The notes beneath the pieces are model-generated. The model had not been told where the DNA came from, made no database searches, and was given only the letters and a program-made list of their open reading frames with translations. Positions 23,332 through 30,942 of a stretch of 30,942 bases of DNA are shown piece after piece. Source of the DNA: Candidatus Magasanikiibacteriota bacterium (GTDB lineage Bacteria; Patescibacteria; ABY1; Magasanikbacterales; 2-02-FULL-50-9b). Every line of letters starts with the position of its first letter. Position 1 is the stretch's first letter. The DNA lies in the NCBI GenBank assembly GCA_903893485.1, contig CAITMK010000002.1, forward strand, positions 1 to 30,942, given 5' to 3'. Position numbers and translations under genes: made by a program.

Positions 23332-23360
23332 AGACTAGCATGGTTTTATGGGTACGTCAA
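23332..23360 (-). promoter_or_regulatory. Promoter of the recombinase-like gene
   Basis: TTGACG at 23355-23360, a 17-base spacer ending in TGC (extended -10), and TAGTCT at 23332-23337 on the minus strand. The leader is about 27 bases and carries the Shine-Dalgarno site. The -35 box lies 9 bases after the mnmA stop, leaving no room for an mnmA terminator. Confidence 0.6.
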
Positions 23361-23369
23361 CGGAATCGC

Positions 23370-24437
23370 TTACATGAGCACGCCACCACCTAAACATTCT
23401 TGGTCACGATACAAAACAGCAAATTGCCCCGGTGTTATTGCCCGTTGCGGCTGCGCCATTTCTAAAATTATTTTGTCGCCGTTAATTTTCCACGACGAAA
23501 CTTGCTGCAGCGGCTGGCGATGACGAAATCGCGCGAATAAAATATCGCCCGACACTGGCGCATCAATCCAATGCAATTCGGTGGCAACAACCTGCGTAGA
23601 AAAAAGTGCGGGGTCATTTTCTTCGCCAACGATTAATTCATTTGTTTCAAATTTTTTCGCAACCACAAAAAGTGCGGCCCGGCCGCCCGTCGCACCAAAT
23701 CCATGACGTTGACCAATTGTGTACCACGTCAGGCCATCGTGCTGGCCGATTTCTTCGCCGCCCGTTGTTACAATTTTTCCAGGGCGCGGCTTAATGGTTT
23801 CAGCAAGCAAATCTTTAATTGGCACCTCGCCCACAAAACAAATACCGGTTGAATCCTTTTTTTCTGCAACTGGCAAACCCGCCTCGCGCGCAATTTCGCG
23901 CACCGCTGATTTTTGCAAGTGACCAATCGGAAATAACGTGTGGCGAAGCGCCTCGCGCGAAATACTGTTCAAAAAATAGGTCTGATCTTTTTCTTCGTCA
24001 ATCGCACGAAGCAATTCACCATCCACGCCAACCTGCGCGTAATGCCCGGTTGCAATAAAATCTGCACCAGCGGCGCGCGCTGCCTCGTAGAACGCACCAA
24101 ACTTGATTTGTGAATTACACAGCACATCCGGATTCGGCGTGCGCCCAGCGGCATATTCTGCCTTAAAATATTCGTACACATCGCGGCGATATTCTTTTTC
24201 AAAATCCCATTTTTGCAGCGGAATTTTTAAATGAGCCGCAACACGCAATGCATCATGCCATTCGGGCACCCAACATTCGGTAAGCTGGCCATTCACCATG
24301 GTTTCCTGGCTAAAATTTTTCATGAAAATCGCCATCACATTGTAGCCAGCCTGCACCAATAAATATGCCGAAACAGCGGAGTCAACTCCGCCGGAAAGGC
24401 CTATATATACAGTTTTTTGTGCATTTTCCGAATTCAT
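23370..24437 (-). CDS. mnmA: tRNA-specific 2-thiouridylase
   Basis: Adds sulphur to U34 of tRNA-Lys, -Glu and -Gln using ATP. The 355 residues have the PP-loop GLSGGVDSAVSAYLL, GRTPNPDVLCNSQIKFG with the first catalytic cysteine, ATGHYAQV, DQTYFLNSI, and STGICFVGEVPIKDLL with the second catalytic cysteine, then GLTWYTIGQRHGFG. It ends with the beta-barrel (RHRQPLQQV ... ITPGQFAVLYRDQECLGGGVLM). The ATG at 24437 overlaps the carboxypeptidase TGA; a GTG one codon earlier (24440) is an alternative. It is the last gene of the seven-gene run. Confidence 0.96.
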   Translation of the reverse strand: MNSENAQKTVYIGLSGGVDSAVSAYLLVQAGYNVMAIFMKNFSQETMVNGQLTECWVPEWHDALRVAAHLKIPLQKWDFEKEYRRDVYEYFKAEYAAGRTPNPDVLCNSQIKFGAFYEAARAAGADFIATGHYAQVGVDGELLRAIDEEKDQTYFLNSISREALRHTLFPIGHLQKSAVREIAREAGLPVAEKKDSTGICFVGEVPIKDLLAETIKPRPGKIVTTGGEEIGQHDGLTWYTIGQRHGFGATGGRAALFVVAKKFETNELIVGEENDPALFSTQVVATELHWIDAPVSGDILFARFRHRQPLQQVSSWKINGDKIILEMAQPQRAITPGQFAVLYRDQECLGGGVLM

Positions 24438-25210
24438 CACTCAAGATTACCAAATTCTGATGCCAACTGTATAGAGCTTGCCATGGATGGCGCCCCAAGC
24501 ACTACCACAGTACACGCCTTGCCCGCCGTGTCCGTAGCACGAATTGCAAAGTTATATTTTGACTCAACAAGGTAGCCGGTTTTAGCAACTTGTACGTCAA
24601 CGCCACGTTTTAATAGCGCATCTGTATTTTTTATGGTATGGACACGCGGTTTTTTTGCAATCGATTGCAGTGTATAAGAAGTTTTTTGTTCAATCGGCAA
24701 AATTCGTTCATCACGCGCCGCCGCTTCAATAAGAAGTGCAATATCGTGCGCCGTAGATACATTACTCGTTTTAATTCCAGTTGGATCCGTAAAATGTGTA
24801 CGTGTCATACCAAGTTGTTTTGCCTTTGCATTCATGCGTGCAACAAATTGCGCTTTGGTAAGTCCGCTAGTTCGTGCCAATGCATTCGTTGCATTATTAG
24901 CCGAACCCATGAGTGACGCATGCAGCAAATCAATGCGGCGATAGACACCGCCAACCGCAACACGCAAACGCGCACCACCAACTTCATCGCCGCCAGCTAA
25001 TTTTACCGACGCGTTCCAATTTAATTTCATGTCAGATAATACCAAGGCGGTCATGAGTTTGGTAATGGATGCGAGCGGCCATGAAACAGCGCTGCCCGTA
25101 TCTTTGGTAACGGCACCATCCTGCATGACATATACGTACGGCCCCGCAGCAAATACAAAATTTGGCGCAAAAAATAAAAAAGGTAAAAGAAAGAACAAGA
25201 ATTTTTTCAT
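24437..25210 (-). CDS. D-alanyl-D-alanine carboxypeptidase (S11, PBP5-like), catalytic domain only
   Basis: Trims the terminal D-Ala of peptidoglycan stem peptides outside the membrane. The 257 residues have a signal peptide (MKKFLFFLLPFLFFAPNFVFA) and all three active-site motifs: SITK with S48 and K51, SAN with S103 and N105, and KTG at 210-212. Also present are HFTDPTGI and STAHDIALL, typical of S11. The family's beta-rich domain and C-terminal amphipathic anchor (E. coli PBP5 has about 400 residues) are absent. The start is 3 bases after the tdk stop. Confidence 0.93.
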   Translation of the reverse strand: MKKFLFFLLPFLFFAPNFVFAAGPYVYVMQDGAVTKDTGSAVSWPLASITKLMTALVLSDMKLNWNASVKLAGGDEVGGARLRVAVGGVYRRIDLLHASLMGSANNATNALARTSGLTKAQFVARMNAKAKQLGMTRTHFTDPTGIKTSNVSTAHDIALLIEAAARDERILPIEQKTSYTLQSIAKKPRVHTIKNTDALLKRGVDVQVAKTGYLVESKYNFAIRATDTAGKACTVVVLGAPSMASSIQLASEFGNLE

Positions 25211-25213
25211 AAA

Positions 25214-25798
25214 CTACAAAACGTAATGATGAGCGATGCACCGTGCTTCGTAACTTTCAGCGGAGCCAATTTGTACCAGTGGTTCATCAGCGCGCACCGG
25301 TTCACCATTTTTTAAACGCTGCGTGCGCGTAGCTTCGCTGCCACAAATTTTTCCGTTCACACGAGCGGTACAAATTGCGTGCAGCAAATGAATAAAATCA
25401 GCGCGACCCAAAATGTCACCCATATTTTTGGTGCCGCCTTGCAAAATAAATGGCTCACCGCGAAAATCCAAATTCAATCCGCCAACAACCACATCCATGC
25501 CGCGGCGAACGTAACTTAAAATTAAATCAACAATATTGTCGTCAAAAAATTGAATTTCATCGATAACCACCACTTCGTGCTCTGGCGTAACGCGTGATTC
25601 AATTTCAGCAGCGGTGGAAACGGGAATTGCCCAAGTCGTTAACCCATCGTATGACGCAGCTTCGGTGGCCGAATACCGCGTGTCAGCACTAAATTTAAAA
25701 ACCATGACGCGCTTGCCTGCAATTTTATAACGATTTACCTGGCGAATAAGCTCAACGGATTTACCAGAAAACATGGGGCCGGAAATAACTTTCAACAT
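25214..25798 (-). CDS. tdk: Thymidine kinase (type II)
   Basis: Salvage enzyme that phosphorylates thymidine, useful to an organism likely unable to make nucleotides fully. The 194 residues have the P-loop GPMFSGKSVELIR, VVVIDEIQFFD (Walker B), VVGGLNLDFRGEPF, and TRTQRLKNGEPV with GSAESYEARCIAHH at the C-terminus. The first zinc-binding cysteine pair is spread out (CTARVNGKIC rather than CxxC). It overlaps the murD-like gene by 7 bases. Confidence 0.95.
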   Translation of the reverse strand: MLKVISGPMFSGKSVELIRQVNRYKIAGKRVMVFKFSADTRYSATEAASYDGLTTWAIPVSTAAEIESRVTPEHEVVVIDEIQFFDDNIVDLILSYVRRGMDVVVGGLNLDFRGEPFILQGGTKNMGDILGRADFIHLLHAICTARVNGKICGSEATRTQRLKNGEPVRADEPLVQIGSAESYEARCIAHHYVL

Positions 25799-27318
25799 AA
25801 GGAATTCACGAGTTCAACATAATGCGCGGCGCGCGCCCGATAATCTTTGTGCTGATCAAAACTTTCAAATCCAGGAGTCATGCAGACGATTGGCGATGGA
25901 AGCGCAGATAGTTCGCCGGACTGCGCGTGAATCCACGTGAATGCCGCAGCCAAATTTTCAACACATACCACGGGTACGGTACCCTTAGTTGCTTCTTCCA
26001 CCAAAACAGCAAGCGCCTGACGCACTTGGCCAAATAAAACCAGCGTGTGTATACTATGTGCTGCCTGGAGTGCAGTTAGCATATCGGCAACTTCTGCTGC
26101 CGTCAAATTTGGGCGATAACCTCCCACAAGTAATACGAGATTCCGATCCGTAAAGGTGCGGATGGTCGCCGCAATGTTCACCGGATTGCCACCAGCTGAA
26201 TCTTCGATAAATAAAATACCCTTCCAGGTGCCAACGGGCTGCAGACGATGCGCAACCGGCTGAAAATTTGAAAGTGTTTCGGCTATCATACTATCTGGCA
26301 CGCCCGCAGCTTGCGCTGCTGTCGCGGCTAAAAGCGCGTTACTAATATTATGCGCACCAAAAATTTTTAAATCGGTAATTGGCAATACTGGTGTGGTATG
26401 CCCGCCAGACACAAACGCTAACTGATTATGATCAATCCAAGCGCCCCGCTCTGGCCGCGTATGAAGCGAAGTCCAAGTACGTTTTCCCGCGCCAACGTTT
26501 ATTAATTGTTCACGGCATGCCGTATCATCTGCATTTAAAACGGCAGTTTGCGCCGCTGACTGAAATTGCAACAAATGCGATTTAACGCCAACATATTTTT
26601 CAAAACCGCCGTAATCATCCATGTGTTTATTTGGCGTGATATTAGTAACCACTGCAATGTCTGGCGCAAGCGGAAATCCAAACGAAAGTTGGCGATCACT
26701 GACTTCCAAAACCAAATAATCTTTTGCCGTTGCATTTTCAACTGCAACCAGCGACTGTGCATGCGACCGATCGTTTCCCGATTCGATACACGATACGCCA
26801 AGCGACGCGGCATACGCAGACATAATGCTGCCAATCATTTTAGTGGTAGTAGTTTTACCATCGGCGCCCGTGATTGCAATAAGCGTGCCGGTGAAAAGTG
26901 CAAAATACAAACGAGTCAAAGACCAAATGCGTGCAACATGTTCTGGCTTAACTACCAGCGTTGGCAAAAAAAGTTCGCGCAAAAAATCATTGCGCGAATA
27001 ACGAAACCACGACTGCGGAAGAAAAATAATATCATCGACACCCGGCATTGATTCGTATTCCGCTGCCAACTTCCATGAAATTGATTTGTCAGTTAAAAGC
27101 GATGCAAATTCTTCAGCTTCAGCATCGGTTGCGCCTTCGTGCACACGATGCCATTCATTCATGAGCGAATCAGCGGGCAGCACATCATGCGCCACGATAT
27201 GCGGCACTGAGTGGCCCACAAGCCACAGAAGCACCGCGCTGCCCTCAGCACCGCTCGCGCCAAATACATGAACAGAGCGATGCAAAAATTGATCAACGAT
27301 CTTCTGATGGGTTGTCAT
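25792..27318 (-). CDS. murD: MurD-like Mur ligase
   Basis: Expected to add D-glutamate to UDP-MurNAc-L-alanine in the cytoplasm. The 508 residues have a Rossmann-like N-terminus (VHVFGASGAEGSAVLLWLVG), the ATP loop ITGADGKTTTTKMIG, VVTNITPNKHMDDYGGFEKYVGVK, GAHNISNALLAATAA, and a C-terminal domain with SFDQHKDYRARA. MurD is usually near 450 residues. Two details differ from MurD: the D-glutamate-binding DSKATN block reads DSAGGN, and LxxGGxDK reads LVGGYRPN. A related ligase of another specificity is possible. The start ATG 27318 overlaps the upstream ATPase gene by 26 bases; a TTG at 27324 is in frame. Confidence 0.85.
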   Translation of the reverse strand: MTTHQKIVDQFLHRSVHVFGASGAEGSAVLLWLVGHSVPHIVAHDVLPADSLMNEWHRVHEGATDAEAEEFASLLTDKSISWKLAAEYESMPGVDDIIFLPQSWFRYSRNDFLRELFLPTLVVKPEHVARIWSLTRLYFALFTGTLIAITGADGKTTTTKMIGSIMSAYAASLGVSCIESGNDRSHAQSLVAVENATAKDYLVLEVSDRQLSFGFPLAPDIAVVTNITPNKHMDDYGGFEKYVGVKSHLLQFQSAAQTAVLNADDTACREQLINVGAGKRTWTSLHTRPERGAWIDHNQLAFVSGGHTTPVLPITDLKIFGAHNISNALLAATAAQAAGVPDSMIAETLSNFQPVAHRLQPVGTWKGILFIEDSAGGNPVNIAATIRTFTDRNLVLLVGGYRPNLTAAEVADMLTALQAAHSIHTLVLFGQVRQALAVLVEEATKGTVPVVCVENLAAAFTWIHAQSGELSALPSPIVCMTPGFESFDQHKDYRARAAHYVELVNSLC

Positions 27319-29092
27319 ACACAAGTCCTGAGCTATCTGAATTAGACTTTTTCTTTCGGCGGCGGCGTTTTTTCTTGGCAGGTTCTGCGTCTGTGCCTGC
27401 TACTTGTGTTGAAATTGGAGCTGGTACGGACGCCACAGCAACCGGAGCCTCATCTTCGTGGCGAAATTTATAACAATCTTTACAATAAATTTTACGTGAG
27501 CCGTCAGGCTTAAATGGAACGGTGGTTGGTTTGCCGCATCGTCCGCAAACCGCGGGAAACCAATTTTCTGGTGGTGGTAAATTCGATTCTTTTTTTGGCG
27601 CTGGCGGTGGGAGTGGCGCAAAGGCATGTGTCCCGGCTGGCACCGGCGCCGCGGCCGCATATGCTGGCGCGCCCTGTCCAAAAACTAATTCTGGTGCGCG
27701 AGTTGCATCTGCCGCACCGGTGGTAATAAAATCTTCTTCTGCAGGACCAATACTCCAGGCCTGTACCGCCGCTTCGATGGTCGCGCGCGGTGTACCATAT
27801 TGTTTGCGCGATGATGCAACCGTTGCGGCCAAACTGTGCGTACGATTGGTACTTGGCGGCAAAATTTCTGCACTAAATGGTTGCGAAGCAATACCATCAA
27901 TCATGAGCTTCAAGTAAATATGAAACTTTGGCAGATCAACTACATCTTCTTTCAAAAACACAGGCGAAAATTCTCGTTCAAATAATTCTGCGTCATCAGG
28001 GCCGATACGATATGTAACCAATGTGCCTACGTTACCAAAAACCGCATCAGCTACTTTTTCATCAAGCTGTTTAATAAACTGATTTGCCAAAACCAAGCTC
28101 AAACGATATTTACGCGCTTCAGATAAAATATTTGCAAAACTTTCTGTTGCAAAATTTTGAAATTCATCAACGTACAAGAAAAAATCTTTGCGATCTTCTT
28201 CGGGTTGATCAACACGCTCCATGGCGGAAAGCTGAATTTTGGTAATCAACATACCGCCGAGCAAACGCGACGCATCTTCGCCGATACGACCCTTGGACAA
28301 ATTCACAATAAAAATCTTTTTTTGATCCATGATCTCGCGCACATTAAACGTGGAAACTTTTTGCGCCACGATATTACGCACGATCGACGCACTTAAAAAC
28401 TGCCCAATTTTATTTTGAATTGGCGCGATCGCTTCTTGCATGTATTTTTCGCTGTATTTATCGAACTCCGTAAGCCAAAACGCACGCACCACGGGATCCG
28501 TAATTTTAACCACAGCCTTGCGACGATATACTTTATCCGCAAGCAAACGATTAATTGAAATTAATGTAGTTTGATGGCATTCCAAAAGCGTCAAAATGGT
28601 GTTGTTCAAAATATATTCCATGCGGGCACTCCACACATCTGGCCAAATCTTTTTGAACACGCCCATGAGGCCCGATGCCACCAAATGGCGTTTATCCGGA
28701 TCAATGTGTTCCAAAATATTAAAGCCTAATGGAAATTCAACATCAGCCGGATTAAAATAGACCACGTCCTTAACGCGATGAGGCGGCACAAAATCCAAAA
28801 TCTTTTCTGCCAAATCACCGTGTGGATCGATAAGCCCAATGCCATGCCCGGCCCACATGTCGTTAATAACCATGTTTTCAAGAAGCGTTGATTTTCCCAT
28901 GCCCGTTTTACCAATCACATACATGTGGCGGCGGCGATCATCGGTTTTAATACCAAAACGTTTTTTTGCATTACGAAAATCAGTGTGCGCAAAAATATTA
29001 ATTTCTGGAGAAACCGTTTGTGGCGCTTTCGCCGGAGCTGCTGGCTTTGGCTCCGGCGCGTGGGCAACATGTGGATCAGGTGCGTGTGACAT
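27293..29092 (-). CDS. TraG/VirD4-type ATPase with C-terminal zinc ribbon
   Basis: Hexameric RecA-like motor related to type IV coupling proteins and HerA/FtsK. Of 599 residues, 1-45 are low-complexity Pro/Ala. The ATPase spans about 45-415: Walker A VIGKTGMGKSTL, IGLIDPHGDLAEKIL, VVYFNPADVEFPLGFNIL, Walker B FFLYVDEFQNF, then LANQFIKQL. A Pro/Ala linker leads to a zinc ribbon with two CxxC pairs (CGRC and CKDC, about 520-545) and a basic tail KKKRRRRKKK. No membrane helix, so membrane contact would come through the two upstream membrane proteins. Neither relaxase nor other T4SS genes are nearby. It may move DNA or protein through a pilus-like machine. Confidence 0.88.
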   Translation of the reverse strand: MSHAPDPHVAHAPEPKPAAPAKAPQTVSPEINIFAHTDFRNAKKRFGIKTDDRRRHMYVIGKTGMGKSTLLENMVINDMWAGHGIGLIDPHGDLAEKILDFVPPHRVKDVVYFNPADVEFPLGFNILEHIDPDKRHLVASGLMGVFKKIWPDVWSARMEYILNNTILTLLECHQTTLISINRLLADKVYRRKAVVKITDPVVRAFWLTEFDKYSEKYMQEAIAPIQNKIGQFLSASIVRNIVAQKVSTFNVREIMDQKKIFIVNLSKGRIGEDASRLLGGMLITKIQLSAMERVDQPEEDRKDFFLYVDEFQNFATESFANILSEARKYRLSLVLANQFIKQLDEKVADAVFGNVGTLVTYRIGPDDAELFEREFSPVFLKEDVVDLPKFHIYLKLMIDGIASQPFSAEILPPSTNRTHSLAATVASSRKQYGTPRATIEAAVQAWSIGPAEEDFITTGAADATRAPELVFGQGAPAYAAAAPVPAGTHAFAPLPPPAPKKESNLPPPENWFPAVCGRCGKPTTVPFKPDGSRKIYCKDCYKFRHEDEAPVAVASVPAPISTQVAGTDAEPAKKKRRRRKKKSNSDSSGLVYDNPSEDR

Positions 29093-29094
29093 AC

Positions 29095-30414
29095 TTATCC
29101 AATCGGTAAATTATGTGGCGGCTCATGAGTTTTCTTTTCGTGCTTGCCAATTTTGATTGGCGCCTCAGGCATAAATACCGGCGCGTCTTCCATAAATTCA
29201 GTTTCCAGTGGCAAACGACCAGGAGCTTCGGAACGTTTTGCGCTTGCCGTGTCGAGTGCTGGCGCGCGTACCGCATGTGCCAATGGAAAATGCCACAGGG
29301 TTGCCATTTCTTCGACATTCAAAATAAACTTTGCGCCGCCACGCGTACCTGAACGACGTTTAAACGCCGTGACAATTGCAGTTTTGCGTTTTTCTTTTTG
29401 AAAATCCTTAAATGCATAATGACCCGTAACACCAGTTAATGAATACAGCGGTTTTAAACCGTTCGCATCATCACGAGAAAATTGTTTCATGAAACCAACC
29501 ACGCCATACTGCACACGCTTTGCATTGTAATTTTCTTTGCGCGCTACATAAATCACACGCAGCTTACATTTAAAACCAACTTTCGTTGCTTTGGCATGTA
29601 CGTCTTCAACTAATTTCATTTCGCCTTTGTGCAACACTGGAAATGGACGCTCCGTGGTTGCGCGATGCTTTACTAAATCCGCTGTCAATTGTCCGGCAAG
29701 TGCAAACACACCCTTTTGCCATTTTTTATCGGTTGGTGAAGCGTACATTTGAAAGCCAAAATATTCGCCCTTGCCAATGCGCGACATGGTTTCCAAAAGC
29801 GCTGCAAGCGGATCTTTGAAATATAATTTTGAAACCGAGTGTTCAAATTCTTTGTACGATAAAATTGGATATGCCTCTGGCATGGCAAGTGTGAATTCTG
29901 TTCCCCACGCATTCCAACCTTCGTTTGGATAATCCGTTGGCAAATCTTTAAACGGATCTTCGACATCAGTAATTTGAGCATCAGGATATTGTGCGTACAA
30001 AGAAGCTTCAGTTAAATCACGATACTTAACTGGTGAATAAATCAAAAACTGAATATATCCTTCAACCGATAAAATTTCAAATGAAAACCATGGCTGATAT
30101 TCACCGAGCCAATATTTTTCAATCAGATCTTGCGTCACATGGCCACCAGCGAGGTGATTAAAAAAGTTTTCGACCGCACGTGGCGTTTGTTCATTCATCT
30201 TTGGAATCGTGATCGCCAAATAATTAAATTTGATTGCGTTCACAAAGTTTCCGATCATGACATCGTGGTACAAGTGTACCAAAAGCATGAAAAAGAAATA
30301 AAACAAAACCATCCAGCCACCATGGATCACGGCAACATAAATTGCATCCCACGCACTATTGCCCGCGATTGCAAACTGTTGATTGAAATAATACAAAAAA
30401 GCGTTTGGATCCAT
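29095..30414 (-). CDS. Membrane-anchored protein paired with the TraG/VirD4-like ATPase
   Basis: Function unknown. The 439 residues have one strong hydrophobic segment near the N-terminus (about 20-50, IYVAVIHGGWMVLFYFFFMLLVHLYHD), then LAITIPKMNEQTPRAVENFFNHLAGGH and a large cytoplasmic-looking domain. The pattern IPKxNEQTPxAxExxFxxLxG matches a family I have seen next to such ATPases in Patescibacteria (I believe annotated as a domain of unknown function). It starts 3 bases after the small membrane protein and ends 2 bases before the ATPase start, so a complex of the three is a reasonable inference. The C-terminal 90 residues are Pro/Ala-rich and probably disordered. Confidence 0.8.
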   Translation of the reverse strand: MDPNAFLYYFNQQFAIAGNSAWDAIYVAVIHGGWMVLFYFFFMLLVHLYHDVMIGNFVNAIKFNYLAITIPKMNEQTPRAVENFFNHLAGGHVTQDLIEKYWLGEYQPWFSFEILSVEGYIQFLIYSPVKYRDLTEASLYAQYPDAQITDVEDPFKDLPTDYPNEGWNAWGTEFTLAMPEAYPILSYKEFEHSVSKLYFKDPLAALLETMSRIGKGEYFGFQMYASPTDKKWQKGVFALAGQLTADLVKHRATTERPFPVLHKGEMKLVEDVHAKATKVGFKCKLRVIYVARKENYNAKRVQYGVVGFMKQFSRDDANGLKPLYSLTGVTGHYAFKDFQKEKRKTAIVTAFKRRSGTRGGAKFILNVEEMATLWHFPLAHAVRAPALDTASAKRSEAPGRLPLETEFMEDAPVFMPEAPIKIGKHEKKTHEPPHNLPIG

Positions 30415-30417
30415 AGG

Positions 30418-30843
30418 TTAATCTGGTACAAACTGAGAGAACGGTGCGTAAAATGAAACCAGATAAAAAGGAATGGCCATGCCCCACCAGCCGCGCTCAC
30501 CTGCCGCGTAGCCGCCCCAACCGATAAATGCAACTACCATGCAACCAAAGGCTGCAAAAACAAAAACTTCAATTTTAGCGTGCGCGCGCGTTGAAAAAAC
30601 AACCCACATCCACGCAAAAGTAGCGATCGAAGCAATCGCCAAAATTGGCCACGTGCCCGTATCACCAATCCAATAGGACAACCAGAAAATAGTTGCGAAG
30701 CCTATTGAAAATAAAAACGAAATAATCAGCCGCCAAATATCGTCTTCACCTTTTCGAGTGGTCCACCACTTGATAAAGTTAAACAAGGCGCCTGCCGATG
30801 CGAGTACGTAATAAATGATAATGACCCACGCGATTGCGTTCAT
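30418..30843 (-). CDS. Small membrane protein, about four helices
   Basis: Not recognised. The 141 residues hold hydrophobic segments at about 3-25, 42-60, 63-85 and 94-135 with short charged loops (KWWTTRKGEDD; STRAHAKIE). It is the first gene of the seven-gene run and ends 3 bases before the larger membrane protein, so it may be part of the same complex. A TG-G-TATACT promoter lies 21 bases upstream. Confidence 0.7.
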   Translation of the reverse strand: MNAIAWVIIIYYVLASAGALFNFIKWWTTRKGEDDIWRLIISFLFSIGFATIFWLSYWIGDTGTWPILAIASIATFAWMWVVFSTRAHAKIEVFVFAAFGCMVVAFIGWGGYAAGERGWWGMAIPFYLVSFYAPFSQFVPD

Positions 30844-30864
30844 ACGCAGTAATTCACGTGGGTC

Positions 30865-30873
30865 AGTATACCA
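30865..30873 (-). promoter_or_regulatory. Extended -10 promoter of the seven-gene run
   Basis: TG-G-TATACT on the minus strand, 21 bases before the ATG at 30843; the leader is about 15 bases and has no Shine-Dalgarno site. It is the only promoter-like site seen before mnmA, 7 kb downstream. The remaining bases to the window end (30874-30942) may include the 3' end of another minus-strand gene, with a TAA at 30880-30882, but too little is visible to call it. Confidence 0.6.
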
Positions 30874-30942
30874 AGAATTTTATTTTTTCGCAAAGCGATT
30901 CCATTCCACCAAAAGTGGACAAGCGATGAAGATTGAAGAATA

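Noticed and set aside
20925..23372. Attachment-site direct repeats at the island ends
   Set aside because: I compared the alaS and mnmA edges and found only the short TTGAC promoter motif, not a longer shared core.
27522..27917. Plus-strand open frame of 131 codons opposite the ATPase C-terminus
   Set aside because: It mirrors the Pro/Ala-rich linker and zinc ribbon of the ATPase, and no start signals are present.
30880..30942. Possible 3' end of a further minus-strand gene
   Set aside because: Only 20 codons are visible and the other two minus-strand frames are open too, so coding cannot be decided.
1..30942. CRISPR arrays, tRNA or rRNA genes, insertion sequences with transposases
   Set aside because: None were seen: no spaced direct repeats, no cloverleaf with a TTCGA-type arm in the gaps, and no transposase-like product.

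Overview
The window looks like part of a chromosome from a small-genome bacterium of the Patescibacteria (Candidate Phyla Radiation). The signs are compact proteins (an alpha subunit of RNA polymerase with no C-terminal domain, an alanyl-tRNA synthetase of only 639 residues, a short L13), a degenerate PriA-like protein, few Shine-Dalgarno sites, promoters placed so close to start codons that many transcripts must be leaderless, and a TraG/VirD4-like ATPase paired with a membrane protein in a pairing I associate with this group. TGA is used as a stop codon, so the recoded Gracilibacteria/Absconditabacteria code does not apply. A finer placement is not possible from the sequence alone.

Layout. 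1-1084 (+): 3' end of serS, then an FtsQ/DivIB-like division protein. 1188-5837: an envelope group of two exported proteins that share a tandem repeat module, flanking a divergently placed M23 peptidoglycan hydrolase and a WecG/TagA glycosyltransferase. 5842-9572 (+): a class III extradiol dioxygenase-like protein, a PriA-like protein with all helicase motifs eroded, then def and fmt (formyl-methionine cycle). 9529-12746 (-): two glycosyltransferases and a polysaccharide flippase. 12767-16399 (-): the ribosomal cluster infA-rpmJ-rpsM-rpsK-rpsD-rpoA-rplQ-rplM-rpsI. 16439-20924 (-): alaS, a GtrA-like protein, a dolichyl-phosphate-sugar-synthase-like GT2 and a multi-spanning GT-C-like protein. 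20967-23360 (-): an accessory island of three genes. 23370-30843 (-): a tightly packed seven-gene run (small membrane protein, large membrane protein, TraG/VirD4-like ATPase, murD-like, tdk, D,D-carboxypeptidase, mnmA).

Most of the non-informational genes build or remodel the envelope: peptidoglycan synthesis and trimming (MurD-like, carboxypeptidase, M23, lysozyme-like protein, FtsQ), surface glycan synthesis (WecG/TagA, GT2, GT4, flippase, GtrA, GT-C) and what may be a secretion or DNA-translocation complex (ATPase plus two membrane proteins).

The part that stands out is the island at 20967-23360. Its three genes have strong Shine-Dalgarno sites, unlike their neighbours. They sit in two back-to-back transcription cassettes, each with a TTGAC -35 box, a 17-base spacer ending in TGC, and a terminator with the same AAAATAAAAATCCG tail; each terminator is fused to the next promoter. 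The first gene is a tyrosine-recombinase fold with its catalytic residues missing. The other two proteins are unrecognised. There is no gene-free stretch longer than 300 bases.
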